Positions 1 to 7,627 of a stretch of DNA of 11,472 bases are shown here, in pieces. Location of the stretch: positions 1 through 11,472 of the forward strand of contig JAFIEC010000431.1 of assembly GCA_020832725.1 (NCBI GenBank), read 5' to 3'. The translations under genes and the position numbers were made by a program. The notes under the pieces were generated by a model. The model worked only from the letters and a program-made list of their open reading frames with translations. It searched no databases and was not told where the DNA came from. This stretch comes from Paracoccaceae bacterium (GTDB taxonomy: Bacteria > Pseudomonadota > Alphaproteobacteria > Rhodobacterales > Rhodobacteraceae). Position 1 is the first letter of the stretch; every line of letters begins with the position of its first letter.

Positions 1-39
1 CTTTGGTGATTTGCCTTGGTCTCAGGCGGCAATCGATAA

Positions 40-3000
40 TCATTTGGCATGCGAGGCCTCAATTTCTCTTTCTGGATCTTTTAATGCACAGAGTGTGTTC
101 ACCAGTCGCATCTGCTCGACAGTTTCGCATTTCGCCTCGCGCAGACGCGGGGCGCCGAAGACCAGCGCCAGCCCTTTGGCGCGTGACACGGCCACGTTGA
201 TGCGGTTGAGCGAGAACAGGAACTCCATGCCGCGCGGGCTTTCCTCGGCCGAGGAGGCGGTCATCGAGACGATGCAGACCGGGGCTTCCTGCCCCTGGAA
301 CTTGTCGACTGTGGCTACCCGGATCGCTTCGGGCAGGGCTGCGCGCAGGGCGTTGACCTGCAAGTTGTAGGGCGCGACCACGATGATATCGTCCCGGCGA
401 AACTGTCGCGTCTGGCCATCCTTGTCGGTCCAGCTTCCTGTCAGCAGATCATCGCAAGCGCGCCTGATCGCCTCGACCTCCTCCGGGGCCATCTGGGCGT
501 TGCCCTCATGCGCGACAGGAACCCAGAACGTCCCGGCCTCGGGGAAGGATGTGCTCGTGACCCGCTGCCTGGCTGTATCGGCATGGCTGCTGAGCCGTCC
601 CTCATAGACCTGTTCCGAGATGAAGTGGTTCACGTCCGGGTGCATCCGCCGGGTGACGCCCAAGAATACTCCCCGATCCGGCGGGATGGTCGCATGATCG
701 CCCAGCATCCATTCAAGGCAGGACAGGTTCGCAGGCGCAGGATGCGCGCCCTGAATGACCTGCGGCAATTGCTGCGGGTCGCCCACAAGCACGATATTGC
801 GCGCGGCCCGGCCCATGGCGACCATGTTTGCCAGCCCGACCTGACCGGCCTCATCCACAAACAGCCAGTCATAGGCCTGCACATTTTCATCACGCGCGAA
901 GAAGAAAGCTGTGCCACCCACGACATGCCCGGTTGCAGCGGCAGTGGCATTATCGTTGGTTCGAGTCACGGCGCAGTCATCAGGATAGCCGTCCTGATCG
1001 CCTGAAACCTTGTGGACCAGTTCAAGATCAATCGGAAGATCCTTATCCTCCAACGCCATAAGGCAGCCCATCAGAACATTGCGTATCGCCTCGTGGCTGT
1101 TCGACGCCACGCCCACCCGATGCCCCTTGCGCACCAGCGCGAGGATCGCGCGCGCGGTGACATAGGTCTTGCCAGTGCCAGGCGGTCCTTGCACGGGCAG
1201 GACAGTTTCATCCATGCGCAGGACGGCATTGATCATGGCCGCGACTATGTCATCACCTTGCAGGATGTCCTGTTGCGGCCCGGTCAGGCGCGGCGCAGTG
1301 CGGGACAGAAGGTCATCTACTGCGCGGAATGCAGGCCCGTCGCATTGGTCGCGGATCACATCGGCGATGGCCGCGCGCAGCACGTCGGTCTTCAGTGGCT
1401 TGCCCGGGTGCAGGTTCAGGCGCGGTTGCAGGATATCGGCGCGCGCATTGCCGACCTTTAGCGTGACCTCGCGCGCGTCCATGTCCAATTCTTCAACCGT
1501 GATCGTGTCGAACCCCTCGGGCGTTGGCACGCTTGCGGAACTGCCGCTGCGCAGCTTCGTTTGCTGGGGCGGAAAGCTGTAGCACTGCGCCGTGGAGCGT
1601 TTGATAGGAAACGGCTTTCCCTTGGAGACCAACCCACCCAAGGCGTCCAGATCGTCGATCAGATCCTCGTCCTCCTTGCCCAGACTGTCGAAAATCGCCC
1701 ACCAGGCAGGCTTGGCCTCGCGCGTGTGGAATTGTGCTAGGTTGAACAGCATGTCCTGCCGCGCCGCAGGCAGGCGGGAGCCTGCAAGTGCCTGCCGCAG
1801 GGCCGTGGTTGCCTCATCCTCCGCGACCTCCTGTTCGCGCGCATCCTGCTCGAATACCGGCCAAGGCCCATCGGGGCGGATACTCACCAGCCAGTCGCGC
1901 AAGCGCTCGGTCGAAATGCAGTCGATCCGGTTATAGTCCTCGATCTCGTCCAGAATGCGCTGCTCGCGGGTTTCGCGCCATTCCTCATAGGCCACGACGG
2001 ACCCGCCGCCGCTTTTCACATCTCCGTCGCGGGTGATGTTATAGAATGCCTCCATCGACTTGATCGAATAGTTCCGCTCCGAGGCAACCACCCCGCCGCG
2101 CACCACAGCATAAAGGTCCACAAAGCGCCGTTCGCGAAGCAAACGATCAAGGAAGGCCTCGCCGATCCCGTATTTCGTGGTCAGGCGGCGCAGGGCTGTG
2201 ATCTCGTAGGGTGCGTAGTGATAGATGCGCGCCTCGGGGAAGGTATCGAGCCTGTCGCGGAAAAACTCCAGAAGCGCGGCCAGCGACTGCGCTTCCTCGG
2301 CATGGTCATGCGCCCAGAAGGCGCGGAACTCGTCGTCGAACCAGACCCCATGCAGGTATTCCAGACCACCCTCGTAATGCGGGTCGCCCTCGATGTCGTA
2401 GAACAGATCGCCCGGCTGTGGCTGCGGCAGCAGGTCGAATCCCTTGCCGGGGACATGGGGGCGCAGCTCATAAGCGGGCGGGCCGGACTTGCGCGCGTGC
2501 TGCAGCCGCGCTTGCGTGCGCAGCTTGTCGAGCGTCGGCGCCGCCATGCTGCGCACGGTGCCGTCCCACGCCGCAAGCTGTGCCATGGTGGTGATCCCGG
2601 CCACCTCCAGCTTCTTGACCTGACCGCGCGCGATATTCGCGACGTTGAACAGGCTGTCCTCGGCGTCCCAGACGCTCTGGCAATGATCGGCCCAGCGGCA
2701 GAGCGCGCAATCTGCGCAAGGCACAGGGCGCGTGGCGGGCGGGTCGGCGACAAAGGCTTCCAGCCGCGCGCGCGCCATGCGGGCATAGGCGGCATATTCG
2801 GCCAGCCGCAAGGTGGCGCGGGTGCCGTCGCCAAGGTCCAGATGCGCGTATTCCGGCGCGCGCCCCTGAATTTCCGTCAGCAGGTCGGAATAGAGCACCA
2901 GTTGCAGCACATGCTTGGGGTGCGGGCGGCGTTTCAGCTTGGTGTCGGCCACCTCATAGCTGAACGGGCCGAGGTTGGAGGGTATCTCGACCCGTTCCAG

Positions 3001-3336
3001 AAAATCCGCCCAGCCGCCCCACTGGCCTGACAGGAACGCGCCCTGATAGATGACATCCGCCCCGCCCGCCATCTCGTCGCGTGTGGCTTGGGCGGCCTTG
3101 ACCAGTGGCCCACGCGGAATTTCGATGATCGCGCGGCCGTCGGTTTTCAGCCCCTCCAGATGCATGGCTTCATGCGCATCGCCCTGCTTCTGGAAGAGCG
3201 CGGCATCCTCGCTGGCTTCCACAGGCTCCGGCCCCTCACCGCGCAGATTGGCGAGGTCCAGCACCGTAGAGTGCTGGCAGCCCATGAAGCGGGTGAGGTC
3301 GGTGGCGGAGAGGAGGAGGTGCGGGGTGAGGTGCAT
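40..3336 (-). CDS. TM0106-type RecB-like nuclease / RNase H-like / SF1 (UPF1-DNA2-like) helicase fusion
   Basis: A 1098-aa cytoplasmic protein likely to unwind and degrade nucleic acid. Seen in order: (1) a RecB/Cas4-like PD-(D/E)XK nuclease, with D111, the D131-T-K133 motif and Q145-x3-Y149, and cysteines at C20 plus C210-x2-C213-x5-C219 (C207 nearby) spaced like a Cas4/AddB 4Fe-4S cluster; (2) an RNase H-like exonuclease domain at about 305-485, with D314-x-E316, D407 and Y468/D472; (3) an SF1 helicase at about 685-1070, with Walker A GPPGTGKT (717-724), Walker B DEAGQ (828-832), GDPQQLP (852-858), DKFQGQE (1011-1017) and the NRINVAVSRAK arginine motif (1044-1054). All catalytic motifs look intact. 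It is the last gene of the minus-strand operon, 39 nt after the PLD gene. The start is firm upstream because an in-frame TGA lies two codons before the ATG, but its Shine-Dalgarno is poor, which suggests translation from the upstream message. The family is widespread and its role is little known; a defence role is inferred from context. Confidence 0.93.
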   Translation of the reverse strand: MHLTPHLLLSATDLTRFMGCQHSTVLDLANLRGEGPEPVEASEDAALFQKQGDAHEAMHLEGLKTDGRAIIEIPRGPLVKAAQATRDEMAGGADVIYQGAFLSGQWGGWADFLERVEIPSNLGPFSYEVADTKLKRRPHPKHVLQLVLYSDLLTEIQGRAPEYAHLDLGDGTRATLRLAEYAAYARMARARLEAFVADPPATRPVPCADCALCRWADHCQSVWDAEDSLFNVANIARGQVKKLEVAGITTMAQLAAWDGTVRSMAAPTLDKLRTQARLQHARKSGPPAYELRPHVPGKGFDLLPQPQPGDLFYDIEGDPHYEGGLEYLHGVWFDDEFRAFWAHDHAEEAQSLAALLEFFRDRLDTFPEARIYHYAPYEITALRRLTTKYGIGEAFLDRLLRERRFVDLYAVVRGGVVASERNYSIKSMEAFYNITRDGDVKSGGGSVVAYEEWRETREQRILDEIEDYNRIDCISTERLRDWLVSIRPDGPWPVFEQDAREQEVAEDEATTALRQALAGSRLPAARQDMLFNLAQFHTREAKPAWWAIFDSLGKEDEDLIDDLDALGGLVSKGKPFPIKRSTAQCYSFPPQQTKLRSGSSASVPTPEGFDTITVEELDMDAREVTLKVGNARADILQPRLNLHPGKPLKTDVLRAAIADVIRDQCDGPAFRAVDDLLSRTAPRLTGPQQDILQGDDIVAAMINAVLRMDETVLPVQGPPGTGKTYVTARAILALVRKGHRVGVASNSHEAIRNVLMGCLMALEDKDLPIDLELVHKVSGDQDGYPDDCAVTRTNDNATAAATGHVVGGTAFFFARDENVQAYDWLFVDEAGQVGLANMVAMGRAARNIVLVGDPQQLPQVIQGAHPAPANLSCLEWMLGDHATIPPDRGVFLGVTRRMHPDVNHFISEQVYEGRLSSHADTARQRVTSTSFPEAGTFWVPVAHEGNAQMAPEEVEAIRRACDDLLTGSWTDKDGQTRQFRRDDIIVVAPYNLQVNALRAALPEAIRVATVDKFQGQEAPVCIVSMTASSAEESPRGMEFLFSLNRINVAVSRAKGLALVFGAPRLREAKCETVEQMRLVNTLCALKDPEREIEASHAK

Positions 3337-3375
3337 GCTGGCTCAAAATGTGAGTAATGTGAATACTGCGCGGTT

Positions 3376-4326
3376 TCATCTGAGGAGTGGCAGGACATTA
3401 TCAACCGTAAAGAACCGGTTTTCATCTGCTAACTCCTTATATTCCTGAGGCCTTTCGGTGCGAACAGTGAACGGCTCGGGAATCGTGGCGTTGGGATGCC
3501 CTAAATCGCTCAGATATTCTCTCCAACTCAAGCTCTCTGGGTAATGCCAGTTCTCGTCACCGACACCCCTGCGATGAAAAGTGAAATTAATTGCCCTTCC
3601 ATCAAGCTCTAGGCAAATGAAATTTTTTGGCCATTTATTAGGCTCATATCCCTCCGATTCAAATGGATCTAGATTTTCGTCATTCGGGTCAAGGTCAAGA
3701 TCAACAGCTGTCTCTGTATATTCTTGTACATCCTTATCGCTATATTCACCATAGCAGAGGACAAGCTTGACCTCGCCACTGAGTCTTTGCAGTTCGAGCA
3801 AAGAGCTCGCTATCAATTCACGATTCAGCCCCAAGCGCGAATTCTTATTTTCACCCCAAGTTCTCTCAGCAATCCTGATAGCAGCCTCATCCAAATCGCC
3901 CGCATCATTCCATAGAGCATCAAACCAATTTTGAGCATATTCCCAGCTGCCTGAATTTCTTTCATGGTATGTTCCGGATTCAATCTGCTTCGGAGGCTTG
4001 CCCCTGAAGCCAATGCCATTTCCTGATGCATTTGCGGAGCCTACCACCATGCCGCCGTCTGAGTGATAAATTTTCGCATGAAGCCCTGGGACATGCCCGT
4101 GATTCTCAGCACGGCTCTCAACTATCTTTCTAAGTGTTTCTGGGTTGGTCCCTCCCATGGTGATATCGCACAATATCCACACATCATCCCGTTCAAGATA
4201 TTCCGTTCCAAACAGTTCTCTCACCGCATCCCGACCCCAGAAAGCAACTGCGCAGCGTGCATTTGCCCTACGGACAACTTCCTTGATCTTCCGGCTCAGA
4301 TCGTCACCTGCCAAGAATTCACACAT
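3376..4326 (-). CDS. Phospholipase D-fold nuclease, single HKD motif
   Basis: A 316-aa protein. The PLD signature is clear: H83-A-K85-x4-D90, followed by GSANASGNG (96-104), the usual HxK(x)4D(x)nGSxN pattern. Only one HKD motif is present, so by analogy with Nuc/BfiI-type PLD nucleases it would work as a dimer. Residues 130-316 match no domain I recognise and contain an acidic stretch (about 205-226). The ATG at 4326 was preferred to the longer frame (to 4446), because the extra 40 residues are low-complexity Gly/Ala/Val translated over the end of the WYL gene, and a strong purine-rich ribosome binding site (GAGGG, 9-nt spacing) lies before 4326. The gene follows the WYL gene by 17 nt. Its composition is unlike its neighbours: a hand count of 3601-3780 gives 74/180 G+C (41%), against 75% for 2461-2520 in the helicase gene. 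This suggests separate acquisition. It is most likely a nuclease effector; a phospholipase role is less likely because there is no signal peptide. Confidence 0.88.
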   Translation of the reverse strand: MCEFLAGDDLSRKIKEVVRRANARCAVAFWGRDAVRELFGTEYLERDDVWILCDITMGGTNPETLRKIVESRAENHGHVPGLHAKIYHSDGGMVVGSANASGNGIGFRGKPPKQIESGTYHERNSGSWEYAQNWFDALWNDAGDLDEAAIRIAERTWGENKNSRLGLNRELIASSLLELQRLSGEVKLVLCYGEYSDKDVQEYTETAVDLDLDPNDENLDPFESEGYEPNKWPKNFICLELDGRAINFTFHRRGVGDENWHYPESLSWREYLSDLGHPNATIPEPFTVRTERPQEYKELADENRFFTVDNVLPLLR

Positions 4327-4343
4327 CGTTCTCTTCCCTCTCT

Positions 4344-5327
4344 TTAGGCCTTGCTCGCAGCAGCCAACATCCCCGCATACATCTCCCGCAACTCCTCCGG
4401 CTCCAGCACCTCCACCTGATCGCCCCAGCGGAACAGATGCCAGCACATTTCCAGCATCCCACCGGCCCGAAACCGCACGATCAAGCTGCCGTTGGGGGCG
4501 TCCTCCATCTCCTGCGTGGGATGGAACAGAAACCGGTGCGCGTCTGGCGCGGCGTCGGGGGTGAAGCGCCAGACCACGTCCTGCACCTCTTCCTGAAACA
4601 CCCCGAAGGCGCGGCCCAGATAGGCCTGCAAATCGAAATCTTCGGGCCGCTCGAACACCTCATCGCTCAGCTCGATCCGCTCGAAGCCTGACAGTGCGAA
4701 CAGGCGCACATCCTCCTGATACTCGCTCCAGGTCACCAGATATTGCCGCCCTTCGCCCATCAGCATGGCCAGCGGACCCAGCCAGACATCGAGGCTCAGC
4801 CTGCCACTGGCCCGCGCGCGGTGGTCCACATTCACCCAGACCCCGGCGAGGATTGCGTCCCGCAGGGTTTGCAGGGTCTGGGGTGCGATCACCTCACGCG
4901 GGCCGGGGCGCAGGGCGACACCATCGGCTTCCAGCAGCGCGGCGATATCCGGGGCAAGCCGGGTGCGCGTGGGGGCTGGCAGCGCGGCTTGCAAGCGGGT
5001 GGTCAGGCTGTCCAGTGCTTCCGCTGTGATGCTGTCCCCCTCACGCGCAACGATATCGCGCGCACGGTTCAGCGCCGCGATATCGTCCAGCGTGGGCATG
5101 GTCATGCCGCCCAGGCAACGCGGCGGAAGGCGCCAGCGCTTTTCCCTGCCCGGTTCACCAAGCGGCACGATCTGCGGCAGGACATCGCAAAGCGCGGTGC
5201 GCATCCTTTCGGCCGTGCTGCGTGAGACTTCGAACTCGGCCATGATATCGGCCAGCGAGACACCTTCTGCAGTGCCCTGCATGCGCAGGGCGAGAGTGAT
5301 CAGGTCGGTTGTGCGGGCATATCGCAT
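4344..5327 (-). CDS. WYL-domain transcriptional regulator with N-terminal helix-turn-helix
   Basis: A 327-aa protein with an N-terminal DNA-binding helix-turn-helix (about 8-47; recognition helix near SRSTAERMRTAL), a linker, and a WYL ligand-sensing domain (about 150-215, core WLGPLAMLMGEGRQYLVTW, with QYL in the WYL position). A C-terminal WCX-type extension runs to the end (about 240-320). WYL proteins bind nucleic acid or nucleotide ligands and often control defence loci, so this is probably the regulator of its own operon. ATG 5327 is chosen because the family typically starts just before the helix-turn-helix. The alternative in-frame ATG at 5381 would add 18 residues and overlap the upstream AAA gene by 8 nt, which would allow translational coupling. 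Neither start has a strong Shine-Dalgarno. The gene lies between the AAA and PLD genes in the same orientation. Confidence 0.88.
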   Translation of the reverse strand: MRYARTTDLITLALRMQGTAEGVSLADIMAEFEVSRSTAERMRTALCDVLPQIVPLGEPGREKRWRLPPRCLGGMTMPTLDDIAALNRARDIVAREGDSITAEALDSLTTRLQAALPAPTRTRLAPDIAALLEADGVALRPGPREVIAPQTLQTLRDAILAGVWVNVDHRARASGRLSLDVWLGPLAMLMGEGRQYLVTWSEYQEDVRLFALSGFERIELSDEVFERPEDFDLQAYLGRAFGVFQEEVQDVVWRFTPDAAPDAHRFLFHPTQEMEDAPNGSLIVRFRAGGMLEMCWHLFRWGDQVEVLEPEELREMYAGMLAAASKA

Positions 5328-5373
5328 CGGGGTTTCGCTTTCGCCTCGATGCTGCCCCGATTTGCGTGTCAGA

Positions 5374-7407
5374 TCAAGCATTTCGGAACCCGACCGGCGC
5401 GCGCGCCCCGGGCTTGGCCGCCTGTTCACGCGCCAGTTCTGCCAGTAGATCATACGGTTTGCGGATATCCAGCAGCCGCGCGCGTTTGGCCACCACTGCG
5501 AAATCCCCGGGCGTCAGCAAATCCAGCGCCTGCAAGTTCCTGGGTGCCTCCTGCCCGAAGAACTGCCGAAACGCCGCCATGCGCTGCAGGGCAGTCAGCG
5601 GAAGGAAGACCGCGCGGAAGCTGAACCGGCGCAGCGCTGCGGGGTCCAGCCGGTCAGCCATGTTGGTGGTGCAGGCGAAGGGCTGCGGGTGACTTTCCAT
5701 CCATGTCAGCATTTCGTTGACCTGGCTCACCTCCCAGCTGCGCTGTGCCCCCTCGCGATTGGACAGCAGGCTGTCGGCCTCGTCGAAGATCAGAAACGCC
5801 CCTTCCTGCCGTGCCTGCGCGAAGGCGCGTGCGATCCGCGCCTCGGTCTGCCCAACATACATGCCCATCAGGTCAGAGCTGCGCTTTTGTATCACGGGCA
5901 GCCCCATCGCTTCGGCCAGATGGCGGGCAAACGCGCTTTTCCCGGTGCCGGGCGGGCCGGAGAGGCACAGCGACACAGCGCGCGGGGCGTCCTTGCCGGT
6001 CAGGCGGTTCAGGATCGCGTCTAGGTCGATATCCGCATGGGTCAGGCGCGGGTCAAACTGCGCCTCCGCCTGCGCCACGGGGGCGGGTTCGCGCCCGCCG
6101 CGCACGGCCTTGGCCGAGGCGCGCAGGGTCAGATGCAGATCGGCCTTGCGCCCACCCGCCAGCTTTGTCGCACGCAGAGCCGTGTCGGCAAGTGCGGGCG
6201 CTTCAGTGCTTTCCCGCGCCAGCTGAGCCTGTGTTCCGGCGTCAATCTTCATGCGGTGCTTGTCCGACAGCCGCGCCCAGATGCGCGCGCGCACATGCTG
6301 CGGGGGCTGGCGCAGTTCCAGCGCAAAGGTCACACGGCGCAGCAGTGCCGGATCCATCCGCTCGATGCTGTTCGTCGTCCAGAGCGTAGGAACCGAGTTG
6401 GTTTCCAGCAGCCGGTGCAGATGCACCTTTGATCCGCCCCGCCGGTTGATGCCGAACAGGAAGCCCAGATTAGGCTCTTCCAGCAGATCCTCCATTTCAT
6501 CGAACAACACCAGCGCGTCACGGCGCCCGGCCAGCAGGCGCTGTCCCAGCCGCAACTGCATCTGACGCTCAGTGCGGGACGGCTCGTCGCCATCGTCATC
6601 GGTTTCCCCGACAGCGAAGAGTTGCGCGCCCAGATACGCGGCGATCACCTTGCAGAACTCGGTCTTTCCCGTGCCGGGTGGGCCGTAAAGCAGGATATTC
6701 ACACCTGCCGCCTTGCGGGCCAGCCCCCCTTTTAACAGTCGGGCCGCGAAATCACGCGCCTCGCCCAGATGGTCGAAATCGGCCCATGTCGTCTCTGGCG
6801 CCGCAGGCGAGGCAAAGAGACCATGCAGGATATCTTGCAAGCCGCGCGTCGGCGGCTCCAGTGCGCGGGCCAGCCTGGTATTCGGCGACAGGCCATAATT
6901 GTTGTGCCGCCCACCTTCGCGAGATATCAGGCCCGAATTCATCAGCTTGCCTGACATGCTCATGGCCTTACGGATGGCTGAGGCCGGATGGGCGGTCATA
7001 TGGGCAATCAGTTGATCGAGCGGCAAGCGCGCGTCATCGACCAGGTTGTCGATCAGCGCGGCAAGCGGCCCACCCTGCGCCGCACGTGCAGAAAGCATGA
7101 AAATATCGGCCTCGACCCGGTTCAGGCCCAGATAGCGCGCCAGATCGGCGCAGTTGCGCGCCATCGCGTCAGGGCGCGCTTTTCGCATGCGGTCGATCTC
7201 GCAGGCAAGTTTGTCGCGCAGAGTGCTCCAATCCGCGCGCGATATCTGGTTCGACCGAAAGCGCCCGGTGTCCGGATCCCATTCGAAGCCAAGAGGGTGC
7301 CGCTCCAGCCATTCGGACAGTTCAATCGCTGGCCTTGTGCGGTATGAAAATCCCTGTGCCAGGCGCGATGCGCAGGTCAGAAGTGTCAGTGTTTCGTATC
7401 GTGTCAT
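5374..7407 (-). CDS. Tandem AAA+ ATPase (two AAA modules)
   Basis: A 677-aa protein with two AAA+ modules. Module 1 has Walker A GPPGTGKT (242-249), Walker B LVLFDE (299-304), a sensor-1 TTN (344-346) and paired arginines (357-358). Module 2 has GPPGTGKS (484-491), FLIFDEAD (538-545), TTN (580-582) and arginines (593-594). Both look able to bind and hydrolyse ATP. The N-terminal ~215 residues are mostly helical without a recognised domain. The general type is COG0464-like, expected to form rings that remodel protein or nucleic-acid complexes; the substrate is unknown. ATG 7407 was chosen over upstream in-frame ATGs (7434, 7479) because GAGG sits 6 nt before it. That site is inside a perfect inverted repeat (7412-7432) that could mask it. 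This is the first gene of the four-gene operon, so its ATPase may be the motor or sensor for the nucleases downstream. Confidence 0.9.
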   Translation of the reverse strand: MTRYETLTLLTCASRLAQGFSYRTRPAIELSEWLERHPLGFEWDPDTGRFRSNQISRADWSTLRDKLACEIDRMRKARPDAMARNCADLARYLGLNRVEADIFMLSARAAQGGPLAALIDNLVDDARLPLDQLIAHMTAHPASAIRKAMSMSGKLMNSGLISREGGRHNNYGLSPNTRLARALEPPTRGLQDILHGLFASPAAPETTWADFDHLGEARDFAARLLKGGLARKAAGVNILLYGPPGTGKTEFCKVIAAYLGAQLFAVGETDDDGDEPSRTERQMQLRLGQRLLAGRRDALVLFDEMEDLLEEPNLGFLFGINRRGGSKVHLHRLLETNSVPTLWTTNSIERMDPALLRRVTFALELRQPPQHVRARIWARLSDKHRMKIDAGTQAQLARESTEAPALADTALRATKLAGGRKADLHLTLRASAKAVRGGREPAPVAQAEAQFDPRLTHADIDLDAILNRLTGKDAPRAVSLCLSGPPGTGKSAFARHLAEAMGLPVIQKRSSDLMGMYVGQTEARIARAFAQARQEGAFLIFDEADSLLSNREGAQRSWEVSQVNEMLTWMESHPQPFACTTNMADRLDPAALRRFSFRAVFLPLTALQRMAAFRQFFGQEAPRNLQALDLLTPGDFAVVAKRARLLDIRKPYDLLAELAREQAAKPGARAPVGFRNA

Positions 7408-7411
7408 ATGC

Positions 7412-7432
7412 GTCCTCGCTTTCAATGAGGAC
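7412..7432 (-). promoter_or_regulatory. Inverted repeat that would sequester the AAA gene's ribosome binding site
   Basis: In the leader of the AAA gene (minus strand) GTCCTC is followed, after 9 nt, by its exact complement GAGGAC. The second arm contains the GAGG Shine-Dalgarno, 6 nt from the ATG at 7407. In RNA the six pairs (four G-C) would hide the ribosome binding site. The same sequence could equally be a dyad operator for a protein such as the WYL regulator. The pairing is seen directly; the function is inferred. If translation started at ATG 7434 instead, the repeat would lie inside coding sequence. Confidence 0.45.
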
Positions 7433-7479
7433 ATTGTGACAGGGGGGTGCGTCAGATTCGGACGGACCCATGTTCTCAA

Positions 7480-7530
7480 CGAGGTTTGTTCCCAGCCTGA
7501 TCGGGGCGCGCATCTGTCGCGCGAGGTTTG
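7480..7530. repeat. Direct repeat CGAGGTTTG spaced by 42 nt, with a nearby GCGCG/CGCGC dyad
   Basis: CGAGGTTTG occurs at 7480-7488 and again at 7522-7530, a 42-nt period close to four helical turns. Between the copies, GCGCG (7506-7510) pairs with CGCGC (7518-7522) across a 7-nt loop and abuts the second copy. The repeats lie in the middle of the 220-nt region between divergent genes, where operators for both directions are expected. They may be binding sites for the WYL protein; nothing in the sequence proves this. No convincing -35/-10 pair could be assigned in either direction. Confidence 0.3.
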
Positions 7531-7627
7531 CTTTCAAAAGAAGAACCTGTCAGTTTCCAAGATATAGCCCGCAGGTAGATTAGGGGCTCAACATTCAACT
7601 TTCAGCCGCCTTGAAAAGGATGCCGTT

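Noticed and set aside
11..32. TTGCC/GGCAA inverted repeat (11-15 with 28-32) after the helicase gene, as operon terminator
   Set aside because: Only five pairs, a 12-nt loop and no T-run on the minus strand. Too weak to call.
2218..3030. Long plus-strand open frame (270 codons) opposite the helicase gene
   Set aside because: It is antisense to a gene with clear nuclease and helicase motifs. High G+C leaves few stop codons in the opposite frames, and the translation has no recognisable domain.
4327..4446. Longer N-terminus for the PLD protein (start at 4446)
   Set aside because: The extra 40 residues are low-complexity sequence read over the end of the WYL gene. The ATG at 4326 has a strong ribosome binding site.
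4765..5448. Plus-strand open frame opposite the WYL gene
   Set aside because: Its Arg/Ser/Ala-rich translation is typical of antisense shadows, and the WYL protein on the other strand is well supported.
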